A DNA stretch of 12,418 nt from JAZNUH01 sp045592225 (GTDB taxonomy: Bacteria; Bacillota; Clostridia; UMGS1883; UMGS1540), in assembly GCA_045592225.1 (NCBI GenBank), contig JAZNUH010000038.1, forward strand, positions 1 to 12,418. The letters are read 5' to 3'. The position numbers were made by a program, and so were the translations under genes. Of this stretch, positions 1 through 6,222 are shown one piece after another. Position 1 is the stretch's first letter, and the number at the start of each line of letters is the position of its first letter. The notes below the pieces were generated by a model. That model worked only from the letters and a program-made list of their open reading frames with translations, was not told where the DNA came from and searched no databases.

Positions 1-556
1 TACCTGTGAGAAGCCCTATTACAGGTGCATTTACTACGCCTTTGAGAATAGTCAGTACAGACAGTTTGCCGTTACTTTTCGGTGTGATAATGTAAAGCCC
101 CCAAGTGTAGCCTATAAGGCTGAAAGGGAAGGTGAACATTGAGTATTTAAAAAGCATATCCATGCCCCACATCTCAAGCACAAGGAAGTTGCCGAAAAAA
201 CCAAAATTGCCAAAGGTGAGCGCGTATACCAGCAAGTTTTTATGGTATGTTTTATCACTGTTACCTTTTGTGTTCCCGTGAATAAGTCTTGCAAGCGGGT
301 ATGCCACAGCCATTGCGGCAAAGGCGAGAATAAAGCCGTAAAGGAGCAAATCTGCATTCTCACGGAAAGACTGAGGTGTGCATTTACTCATCATTGCAAA
401 CATAAGCTGTGCCGGCGAAAATACATTTACCTGTAGCTTTGAAAGGGTTGTGTCTGCGTTTTGGGGCAGTATCTTGGTTTTATTCAGTATAAAGCCTGTG
501 ATGATGAAAAGAAACATCATCAACATCTGAGAAAGTGTGAGCGAAAAAACCTGCAT
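1..556 (-). CDS. AEC-family permease (auxin efflux carrier / malate permease-like), partial at left edge
   Basis: This is a membrane transporter of the AEC (Mem_trans) family, whose members export or exchange small organic acids such as malate and related anions. The reading frame is open from an ATG at 556-554 to the window edge, so about 185 residues are visible and the C-terminal part is missing. The N-terminus (MQVFSLTLSQMLMM) and the segments VFSPAQ and MLFKYSMF are shared with the gene immediately upstream, which shows tandem duplication. The visible part holds about five hydrophobic segments. The ribosome binding site AAGGAGT overlaps the TAA stop of the upstream copy, so the two genes are probably co-transcribed and translationally coupled. 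The substrate cannot be told from sequence. Confidence 0.85.
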   Translation of the reverse strand, partial: MQVFSLTLSQMLMMFLFIITGFILNKTKILPQNADTTLSKLQVNVFSPAQLMFAMMSKCTPQSFRENADLLLYGFILAFAAMAVAYPLARLIHGNTKGNSDKTYHKNLLVYALTFGNFGFFGNFLVLEMWGMDMLFKYSMFTFPFSLIGYTWGLYIITPKSNGKLSVLTILKGVVNAPVIGLLTG

Positions 557-566
557 TTTGTACTCC

Positions 567-1532
567 TTAAATGGTTACAAACATATTAAACAGTATGGGT
601 ATGGTAATTACCGAAAGAAGGGTTGATGTAAGCACCATTGATGCACCTGTATGTGTTTCTCCGCCAAAGGTAGCAGGGAACACTATGGTGTTCATACCGA
701 TGGGAGAAGCAAATGCGATAAGGGCAAAGGTGATAACATCGGATGTTACGTTAAAGCACTTGAGTATAAGAACAAGCGTTGCAGGGATTATAAAAAGCCT
801 GAGCGCGGTTAAAACATAAGCCTTTTTGTTTTTGAAAAGCTCAAGCATATTGTACCCGCCAATGGCAAAGCCGGCAATGAGCATAGCGTTGGGACCCATG
901 CAGTTTGATGCATTTTCAAGTGCAGTTTTTACAAATTCGGGAATGTACTTTGCAATACCTAAAAGACCTGCAATAATACCAAGAACAACACCTAAAATGG
1001 GAGCTGTGAACAGGCTTTTGAGAATACTTTTAATTCCGCCGGTTGAGTGGTCTTTGGGAATGAGTATGTATATTGCCCAGGTGCTGCACAAAATGTCAAG
1101 AGGGAGCTTAAACATTGAGTATTTAAACAGCATTTCTGTTCCCCACAGGCCAAGTATAAGAAAGTTACCCATATATGAGTAGTTGGCAAATGCCAGGGCG
1201 TACTTATACACGTTTCGCTGATATGCAACCTCGGGTTTGCGCTCGGGATTGCGCACAAACAATGTGGACAGGGGATAAGCAAGAATTATAAGTGCAACAA
1301 TAACTATTGTACCGCACAGAATAAGATACGAGTTTTCTGCAAAGGTTTTAACTGTACAATGAGCTGACATTGCAAAAAATGCCTGTGCGGGAGAGAAAAC
1401 ATATACCTGAAGACGGGATAAAGCAACATCGGCGTTTTCAGGTAACATTTTTATTTTGTGAAGAAGAATGCCTACGCCAATAAAAATTGCCATCATAAGC
1501 ATTTGTGTAAGTGTAAGTGAAAATACTTCCAT
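567..1532 (-). CDS. AEC-family permease (auxin efflux carrier / malate permease-like)
   Basis: A 321-residue integral membrane protein with about ten hydrophobic segments (roughly residues 8-26, 41-58, 68-92, 109-135, 141-158, 172-192, 213-229, 237-257, 263-285 and 297-320), the normal size and topology of AEC transporters. The loop around residues 213-224 (GPNAMLIAGFAIG) resembles the conserved asparagine/glycine-rich segment in the second half of the family. Known members move carboxylates such as malate or lactate, or auxin in plants; the substrate here is unknown. The ATG at 1532 has an AAAGGGG ribosome binding site about 7 nt upstream. It is the first of two tandem copies and lies divergent from the pyrophosphatase gene. 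A LarA-type hydroxyacid racemase is encoded about 1 kb away, so a hydroxyacid substrate is a guess worth keeping. Confidence 0.9.
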   Translation of the reverse strand: MEVFSLTLTQMLMMAIFIGVGILLHKIKMLPENADVALSRLQVYVFSPAQAFFAMSAHCTVKTFAENSYLILCGTIVIVALIILAYPLSTLFVRNPERKPEVAYQRNVYKYALAFANYSYMGNFLILGLWGTEMLFKYSMFKLPLDILCSTWAIYILIPKDHSTGGIKSILKSLFTAPILGVVLGIIAGLLGIAKYIPEFVKTALENASNCMGPNAMLIAGFAIGGYNMLELFKNKKAYVLTALRLFIIPATLVLILKCFNVTSDVITFALIAFASPIGMNTIVFPATFGGETHTGASMVLTSTLLSVITIPILFNMFVTI

Positions 1533-1566
1533 AATATAACCCCTTTAATAAAATTGCATCTTGACT

Positions 1567-1595
1567 ATATTAGCACAAATTACACGTTTTTTCAA
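1567..1595 (-). promoter_or_regulatory. Probable promoter for the AEC permease pair
   Basis: On the minus strand a TTGAAA -35 box (1590-1595) is followed by a 17-nt spacer and a TAATAT -10 box (1567-1572), preceded by TGC as in an extended -10. The match is weaker than for the other promoters here, but position and spacing fit transcription of the permease starting at 1532, with a leader of about 30 nt. Confidence 0.5.
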
Positions 1596-1631
1596 CAAAA
1601 AAATTAAAATTTGAATAATCGATAATTTTGA

Positions 1632-1660
1632 TTGACTTATTGGTGAAAGGGGCGTATAAT
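1632..1660 (+). promoter_or_regulatory. Sigma-70/SigA-type promoter of ppa, with ATTGGTGAAA motif in the spacer
   Basis: TTGACT (1632-1637), a 17-nt spacer and TATAAT (1655-1660) form a near-consensus vegetative promoter about 35 nt upstream of the ppa start codon. The spacer contains ATTGGTGAAA (1639-1648), which is identical to the core of both arms of the inverted repeat at the start site of the large operon at the other end of the window. The context GATTGACT and an upstream ATCGATAAT (1618-1626) also recur in that promoter. A protein bound in the spacer would be expected to block RNA polymerase. Confidence 0.85.
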
Positions 1661-1695
1661 AAAAAATATAAACGAATAGGGAAGGAGACAGATTT

Positions 1696-2256
1696 ATGGC
1701 TAACATATGGCATGACATTTCACCCAACAGAATAACTCCCGAGGATTTCGTATGTGTTGTGGAAATTTCAAAGGGAAGTAAGAAAAAATATGAGCTGGAC
1801 AAGGAAACAGGTCTTATTATTCTGGACAGAATTCTTTATACATCCACTCATTACCCTGCGAATTATGGATTTATACCACGTACATTGGGTGATGACGGTG
1901 ACCCGATGGACGTATTGCTCCTTTGCTCGGCAGCACTTGAGCCTATGTCGCTTTGCAGAGCGTATCCCATTGGCGTTATTTCAATGGTAGATAACGGTGC
2001 AAATGATGAAAAGATAATAGCAATTCCTTTCCAGGATCCTACATATAATGGATATACAGACATTCGTGAACTGCCCGAACACATTTTTGACGAAATGAGA
2101 CACTTTTTCAGTGTGTATAAAAACCTTGAAAATAAGGATACAGCGGTTAAAGAGGTGGCTCACCGCGAAGAGGCTATGGCGGTTATTGAACAGTCAATTA
2201 AAAACTATAACGAGAAAATACTGCCAAGACTACATAGAAGTTATTCTACAATATAA
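1696..2256 (+). CDS. ppa: Inorganic pyrophosphatase, family I
   Basis: The cytoplasmic enzyme hydrolyses pyrophosphate to two phosphates, pulling biosynthetic reactions such as nucleic acid synthesis and tRNA charging forward. The 186-residue length is usual for prokaryotic family I enzymes. The signature DGDPMDVL lies at 67-74, with metal-binding aspartates D67, D69 and D72. Other positions matching the known active site of the E. coli enzyme are E23, E33, R45, Y53, Y57, D99, D104, K106 and the Y141-K142 pair in HFFSVYKNLE, so it should be active. The start at 1696 has an AAGGAG site 8 nt upstream. It is a single-gene unit with its own promoter and terminator, divergent from the permeases and convergent with the large operon. 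Its promoter shares a motif with that operon's promoter, so joint control is possible. Confidence 0.97.
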   Translation: MANIWHDISPNRITPEDFVCVVEISKGSKKKYELDKETGLIILDRILYTSTHYPANYGFIPRTLGDDGDPMDVLLLCSAALEPMSLCRAYPIGVISMVDNGANDEKIIAIPFQDPTYNGYTDIRELPEHIFDEMRHFFSVYKNLENKDTAVKEVAHREEAMAVIEQSIKNYNEKILPRLHRSYSTI

Positions 2257-2269
2257 AAGCAAATTGAAT

Positions 2270-2311
2270 GGGACTGTAAAAAGCAATGCTTTTTACAGTC
2301 CCAATTTTTTT
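2270..2311 (+). terminator. Rho-independent terminator of ppa
   Basis: A perfect 15-bp stem (2270-2284 with 2288-2302), with a 3-nt AAT loop in this pairing, is followed at once by a run of seven T residues (2305-2311). It begins 14 nt after the ppa stop codon and ends that single-gene transcript. It lacks a preceding A-run, so it should mainly work on the plus strand. Confidence 0.93.
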
Positions 2312-2334
2312 AGGGATAGGAAAAACAGTTCAGA

Positions 2335-2404
2335 ACGGACGAACACAACCCGAAGGGTAGCACCGCTGATTATACGAGGTATATCAGCGGTTGAGTTCGT
2401 TCGT
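2335..2404. other. 70-nt structured palindromic intergenic element of unknown function
   Basis: The outer arms 2335-2350 and 2389-2404 pair over 16 positions with one G-U and one A-A mismatch. Inside lie a short hairpin ACCC-GAA-GGGT (2348-2358) and a second stem CCGCTGAT (2363-2370) with ATCAGCGG (2383-2390), which can extend through TATA. The whole can fold as a three-way junction on either strand. It sits between two terminators and belongs to no visible transcript, so it may be a mobile repeated extragenic palindrome, a small-RNA gene or a relic. No promoter was recognised for it. The rest of the gene-free stretch 2312-2552 is AT-rich and shows nothing else beyond the hairpin at 2427-2454. 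Confidence 0.55.
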
Positions 2405-2426
2405 AGCAAAAAGACATAAATATAAG

Positions 2427-2454
2427 AAAAATATCGCTTTCAAGCGATATTTTT
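2427..2454. terminator. Bidirectional terminator between ppa and the large operon
   Basis: AAAAATATCGCTT (2427-2439) pairs perfectly with AAGCGATATTTTT (2442-2454). Because the stem has A-runs on one side and T-runs on the other, it reads as hairpin plus U-tract on both strands. On the minus strand it lies about 100 nt beyond the stop of the last operon gene (2553) and is the best candidate for ending that long transcript. On the plus strand it backs up the ppa terminator. Confidence 0.8.
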
Positions 2455-2552
2455 CCACATATAAAAGAATTTTATGATTTAGTAACAATACTCTGTTTGA
2501 GTTTTATTGTAATTTTGTCTTTTTGCGGTCTGTTTTTTTTACATCCCTGTTT

Positions 2553-3800
2553 TTATTCAGTCATTGTAGGTAATGTAGAGCCAGCATAAGGCATTACATA
2601 TACACTTGCATCCTTGCCGTACTTTTCAAAAGCATGGGCAAGAGCACTGTCCAGACTGTCAAAGGGTGTGATGTAAAGGCTTTTCACAAAATCCTCGGGC
2701 AAATCACTTACAAGGCAAACCTCTGCCTGCTGTGATATTTTTGCAATAGCTGCAGCCTTATGGCCGCCAAGCTGGAAGTTTTTGCGGATTTCCGAAAGTC
2801 TTTCTTCGGGGGTAAAGGTTGTCATCCACTTTTCAAAACAGCCTTCGCCAAGTCCTTCCTTGCAGGATGCGCACAGTATAACCGTGCCGCCGTCTTTTAC
2901 TGCAAACTTGGAATTGTCAAGGCCCTTCTGCGCCTGATAAAGGTTTAAATCCTTGGGGTAGCCGCCAACAGATACAATAACAATATCTGCCTTTTCCTTT
3001 ATTGGCACCTTGTAGAGTGTGTCAAGGAATTCACAGCCTGCTCTGTGAGCATCTATGTAGTGGCCTGCATAGCTCTTTAAAATCTTTTTGTGTGCGTCGA
3101 GAACTACGTTTACAATGTAGTCTACGCGGCGGAAGTTAGCCACTTCGTCAATATCGCGACGAACAGGATTGCCTTCAATTCTGCCTGTTTCTGCGCCCTC
3201 TTCAAGCATCATTGAGTGGTTGGACTGAATGGATGCACGGTTGCATACGCCGGGCATAACAGCCTTTGCACCGCCGGAATAGCCGGCAAAATAGTGAAAC
3301 TCTATGTTACCCACACAGATAAGTCTGTCTGCATTGGCAACGGGAGTAAACACTTCGTAGGGAGTGCCGACAGATGAATGACCCATTAAAACAGTGTCCG
3401 AAGGGTCACAGTCAATACATTTTACTCTGTCATAAACCTCTTTACCCACAAGCTTTATCTGTTCTTCTTCTGTGTGCTTTCTGTGAGAACCTAAGGCAAA
3501 CACAACAGTTATGTCACTATCAGGAATGCCTGCAGCACTAAGCTCGTCTAAAATAGGGGGGAGAACATCGTAGCTTGGTACGGGGCGTGTAATATCGCTT
3601 GTAATTATAACAACCTTTTCACCCGGCTTTATAACCTCAGAAATGTGGGGTGCGCCGATAGGGTTTTTAAGGCTGCGGGCAACCTCTGCACGTCCGCCGA
3701 TGGGAACGTCTAAGGGGTTGGGCTCAATTACTCCCAAAAGATTTTTATCGTCAATGGAAAAGTTTATATTCTCTTTGGAATAGCCTATTGTAAGTTCCAT
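2553..3800 (-). CDS. larA: LarA-family nickel-pincer-nucleotide racemase/epimerase
   Basis: A 415-residue protein of the LarA (DUF2088) family. The founding member, lactate racemase of Lactobacillus plantarum, interconverts D- and L-lactate by hydride transfer to a nickel-pincer nucleotide (NPN) held by a lysine; relatives epimerise other 2-hydroxyacids such as malate or gluconate. The key residues are visible: D69 and R72 in SDITRP, H106 in LGSHRKH, H169 and the NPN-tethering lysine K179 in HYFAGYSGGAKAVMPG, H195 in SNHSMM, and K292 in QAQKGLDN. All should be needed for activity and appear intact. The true substrate cannot be read from sequence. It is the last gene of the operon, 18 nt after pgk, with an AAGGAG site before the ATG. 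No NPN-synthesis genes (larB, larC, larE) or nickel transporter lie in the window, so cofactor supply must come from elsewhere. Confidence 0.9.
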   Translation of the reverse strand: MELTIGYSKENINFSIDDKNLLGVIEPNPLDVPIGGRAEVARSLKNPIGAPHISEVIKPGEKVVIITSDITRPVPSYDVLPPILDELSAAGIPDSDITVVFALGSHRKHTEEEQIKLVGKEVYDRVKCIDCDPSDTVLMGHSSVGTPYEVFTPVANADRLICVGNIEFHYFAGYSGGAKAVMPGVCNRASIQSNHSMMLEEGAETGRIEGNPVRRDIDEVANFRRVDYIVNVVLDAHKKILKSYAGHYIDAHRAGCEFLDTLYKVPIKEKADIVIVSVGGYPKDLNLYQAQKGLDNSKFAVKDGGTVILCASCKEGLGEGCFEKWMTTFTPEERLSEIRKNFQLGGHKAAAIAKISQQAEVCLVSDLPEDFVKSLYITPFDSLDSALAHAFEKYGKDASVYVMPYAGSTLPTMTE

Positions 3801-3818
3801 AAAAACTCTCCTTTTCGC

Positions 3819-5078
3819 TTATTTGCCTGTTCCGAAAGTCTTTGCCGCATGGCGCAAAGCCTTTACTACAGGAAGTTCTTCACCTGTAAGGAAACGGATG
3901 AGAGCACCGCCACCTGTGCAAATGTAAGAAATCTTCTTTGTAACTTCGTACTTTTTAGCAGCAGTAACACTGTCACCGCCGCCAACTACTGTATAAGCCT
4001 CTGTATCGCCCAAAGCTTCAAAAACAACCTTGGTGCCAAGCTCTGTAGGTGCTTCTTCAAAAATACCCATAGGACCGTTTACAAAAACAGTTTTGGAGGA
4101 TGCTATAACATCGGCATAAGCCTTTGCTGTTTCGCTGCCAATATCAACTGCACCAATTTCGTCGGGTACTTCGCCAATCTTACATTCAGCACGAACGCCG
4201 TCCTTTACATATGCAAGGTCGGTGGGGAGCTGGATTTTGTCACCATATTTTTCGAATATAACCTTTGCTTTGTCAATGTATTCTTCGTAGTTGCTCTTAT
4301 AGATAAAGTCAACACTGCCATGACCGATTTTTGCGCCGGTTGCATAAAGCAGAATGTTACCTACAAGACCGCCTGTGAGTACACGGTCAGCTGTACCGCT
4401 GCCAAGTACTGTTTCAAGCATTAAGAATGCATCCGAAATCTTTGCGCCGCCCAGTACAAATGTGCAGGGACGTGCGGGGGATTCCATAAGCTCTGAAATT
4501 ACACAGTATTCCTTTTCAAAAAGACGGCCCATAGCCGAGGGGAGTACCTGTTCAAAGCCGCACAGAGTGGGCTGGTCACGGTGTGCTGCAGCAAAAGCAT
4601 CGCAAACGTACATATCAGCTAAAGGTGCAAGCTTTGAAACAACGTGTGTTTTAGCCTGTTCCTCGTGGGTAAGGCGTAATTTAAGTTCAAAGAGAGTTTG
4701 TTCTTCTGCTTCAAAGCGCACATTATCAAGAAGGATTATATCTCCCTCCTTCATAGCCTTAATGGCCTCGCGTGCGGTGGGACCGCATACATCTTCAACA
4801 AACTGCACCTCTTTGCCTAAAAGGGATGTAAGAACATCGGCGTGAGGACGGGTTGTGTAAAAGTTTTTGTATTCTATATCGCTTCCCTGATGTGCCATAA
4901 CTACAAGCTTTGCACCTGCATCAGAGATTTCTTTCAAAGTGGGTGCACAAGCCTCAATACGGGCTGTGCTTTTAAGTGTTCCGGTAGCGTGGTCTACCGG
5001 CTGATTCATATCAACACGACACAAAACGGTTTTGCCTTTAAGGTTAAACTCGTCAAGTGTGCAAATACCAAAACGCAT
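3819..5078 (-). CDS. pgk: Phosphoglycerate kinase, archaeal-type
   Basis: The enzyme transfers phosphate between 1,3-bisphosphoglycerate and ADP, making ATP and 3-phosphoglycerate. I chose the ATG at 5078 (419 residues): it has AAAGG about 10 nt upstream, the protein then begins with the family's usual N-terminus, and the longer in-frame start at 5132 lies inside a hairpin. Substrate residues visible are D23 and N25 in VDMNQP, R40, H63, R121 in DNVRF and R167 in AFAAAHR; the C-terminal nucleotide/hinge motifs VVGGGDS and CTGGGA are present. Segments such as MAHQG and DAFAAAHRDQP recall archaeal PGKs rather than the common bacterial form (SHLGRP, DAFGTAHR). The position of the usual arginine after HQG or HLG is serine (S66). 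It follows the archaeal-type gap and precedes larA in the operon. Confidence 0.9.
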   Translation of the reverse strand: MRFGICTLDEFNLKGKTVLCRVDMNQPVDHATGTLKSTARIEACAPTLKEISDAGAKLVVMAHQGSDIEYKNFYTTRPHADVLTSLLGKEVQFVEDVCGPTAREAIKAMKEGDIILLDNVRFEAEEQTLFELKLRLTHEEQAKTHVVSKLAPLADMYVCDAFAAAHRDQPTLCGFEQVLPSAMGRLFEKEYCVISELMESPARPCTFVLGGAKISDAFLMLETVLGSGTADRVLTGGLVGNILLYATGAKIGHGSVDFIYKSNYEEYIDKAKVIFEKYGDKIQLPTDLAYVKDGVRAECKIGEVPDEIGAVDIGSETAKAYADVIASSKTVFVNGPMGIFEEAPTELGTKVVFEALGDTEAYTVVGGGDSVTAAKKYEVTKKISYICTGGGALIRFLTGEELPVVKALRHAAKTFGTGK

Positions 5079-5107
5079 ATTACCAAAGCCTTTCTGTAAA
5101 ATGGAAG

Positions 5108-5133
5108 TATGTCGCACCTTGCGGTGCGACATA
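5108..5133 (-). other. Intergenic hairpin between gap and pgk
   Basis: An 11-bp perfect stem (5108-5118 with 5123-5133) with a TTGC loop lies in the 68-nt gap, the longest inside the operon. It is GC-rich but on the minus strand is followed by ACTTCCATTTT rather than a U-run, so a strong terminator is unlikely. An mRNA-processing or stability element that sets gap and pgk levels apart is the more likely role. Confidence 0.6.
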
Positions 5134-5146
5134 TCTCTTACTTTTA

Positions 5147-6199
5147 TTATTTAAATCTACCAATACCGAGGTACTTGTTAGTAGCAGCAGTACCTTCTTT
5201 ACGTGTTGTCTGCATCTTCATAGCAGCACGGATAGCATCGATTGTTTCGGGGATTGTAACAGATTCCTGAGGAATGTTGATAGCGAACATAATGTCGTTA
5301 CCCGATTCAACAATGGAGTCTTCCCACAGACCGATTTCGTACATATCACCACGGCGGTTGCCAAGGTCACGAGCATATTTGAAGAGGGATGCGTTACCCT
5401 TGAAGCCTTCGTCAATGGATACCACACGGATACGGGGATGCTTCTGGAATGCTGCAAGAGCTGCTTCCTTAGTGATCTTCTTGCCGTCCTTACCCGAAAC
5501 GAGAACAGTGATGATATGACCGTGAGTTACAGGTGTGTGAACCAGAATACCTGTAGCTTCAACATGGGGCATAATTGTCATAAGGTCAACAGCCTGGTGG
5601 CTGGGAGCCTTATCCATCTGCAGAGCGTTTGTCAGTCCACGATGGTAGTCACCGGGGTCAGCAACACGGCGGATGATTGTGATAGCAACCTTTTCAACAC
5701 CGAATTCTCTGTCCAGACAGTCAACTGTACGGATAAGACCTGTTGTATTACAGGATGTAAGCTTTAAGTAGTCAGCGCCTACGCCCTTTTCAAAGTTAGC
5801 ATAGCCATGGAAGAAAACGTCAGCAACGCTGTTCTTTTCGCCGCCCTGGAATATAGCCTTAACACCGAGCTTTTCGTAGAGCTCCTTGTTTTTAGCACCA
5901 ACACCGCCGGGTGAAGAATCCAGCATAATGTCAACATTTTTGCACAGGTCTTCAAATGTACCTGCAACGGGGATGTTCTTTGCATCAAATGCAGCTTTGT
6001 CTGCACCGTCAACCAGGTAGAGCTTGTATTCTACGCCGTTTGCACCAATCATATCCATTTCGCGAAGAGCCTGAATTGAAAGTGTGGGGGCGAGGTCCGC
6101 AATACCTACCAGTTCCATATCTTCCTGCATAGCAACGCCGTCAGCCAGTCTCTGACCGATTGTGCCGTAGCCTGCAACGCCTACTCTAATTTTAGCCAT
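5147..6199 (-). CDS. gap: Type II (archaeal-type) glyceraldehyde-3-phosphate dehydrogenase
   Basis: A 350-residue protein of the type II GAPDH family, which oxidises glyceraldehyde 3-phosphate with phosphate to 1,3-bisphosphoglycerate. The N-terminal Rossmann motif GVAGYGTIGQR (7-17) matches the archaeal GxNGYGTIGKR. Other family marks are AGTFEDL (79-85), AIFQGGEK (115-122), the catalytic cysteine C150 in SCNTTG, RR at 177-178 before ADP, a conserved histidine near H228, and WEDS (292-295). Common bacterial GAPDH motifs (SNASCTTN) are absent. Where NADP-using archaeal enzymes carry lysine or arginine after the second strand, this one has GIAD (D35), which suggests NAD preference; this is inference. 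A stretch around 186-206 departs from the archaeal KGPxN...PSHHGPDV pattern. An AGGAGG site precedes the ATG. The gene lies 23 nt after lpdA and just before an archaeal-type pgk. Confidence 0.9.
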   Translation of the reverse strand: MAKIRVGVAGYGTIGQRLADGVAMQEDMELVGIADLAPTLSIQALREMDMIGANGVEYKLYLVDGADKAAFDAKNIPVAGTFEDLCKNVDIMLDSSPGGVGAKNKELYEKLGVKAIFQGGEKNSVADVFFHGYANFEKGVGADYLKLTSCNTTGLIRTVDCLDREFGVEKVAITIIRRVADPGDYHRGLTNALQMDKAPSHQAVDLMTIMPHVEATGILVHTPVTHGHIITVLVSGKDGKKITKEAALAAFQKHPRIRVVSIDEGFKGNASLFKYARDLGNRRGDMYEIGLWEDSIVESGNDIMFAINIPQESVTIPETIDAIRAAMKMQTTRKEGTAATNKYLGIGRFK

Positions 6200-6222
6200 T
6201 TTAATTTCCTCCTAAATATTAT

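Noticed and set aside
2354..2366. AGGGTAGCACCGC resembles the T-box antiterminator consensus
   Set aside because: No stem I or specifier region precedes it (a ppa terminator lies directly upstream), no plus-strand gene follows, and the bases are explained by the local palindrome.
5079..5132. 18-residue N-terminal extension of pgk from an ATG at 5132
   Set aside because: The extension is encoded by the intergenic hairpin and has no family match; the ATG at 5078 has a better placed ribosome binding site and gives the normal N-terminus.
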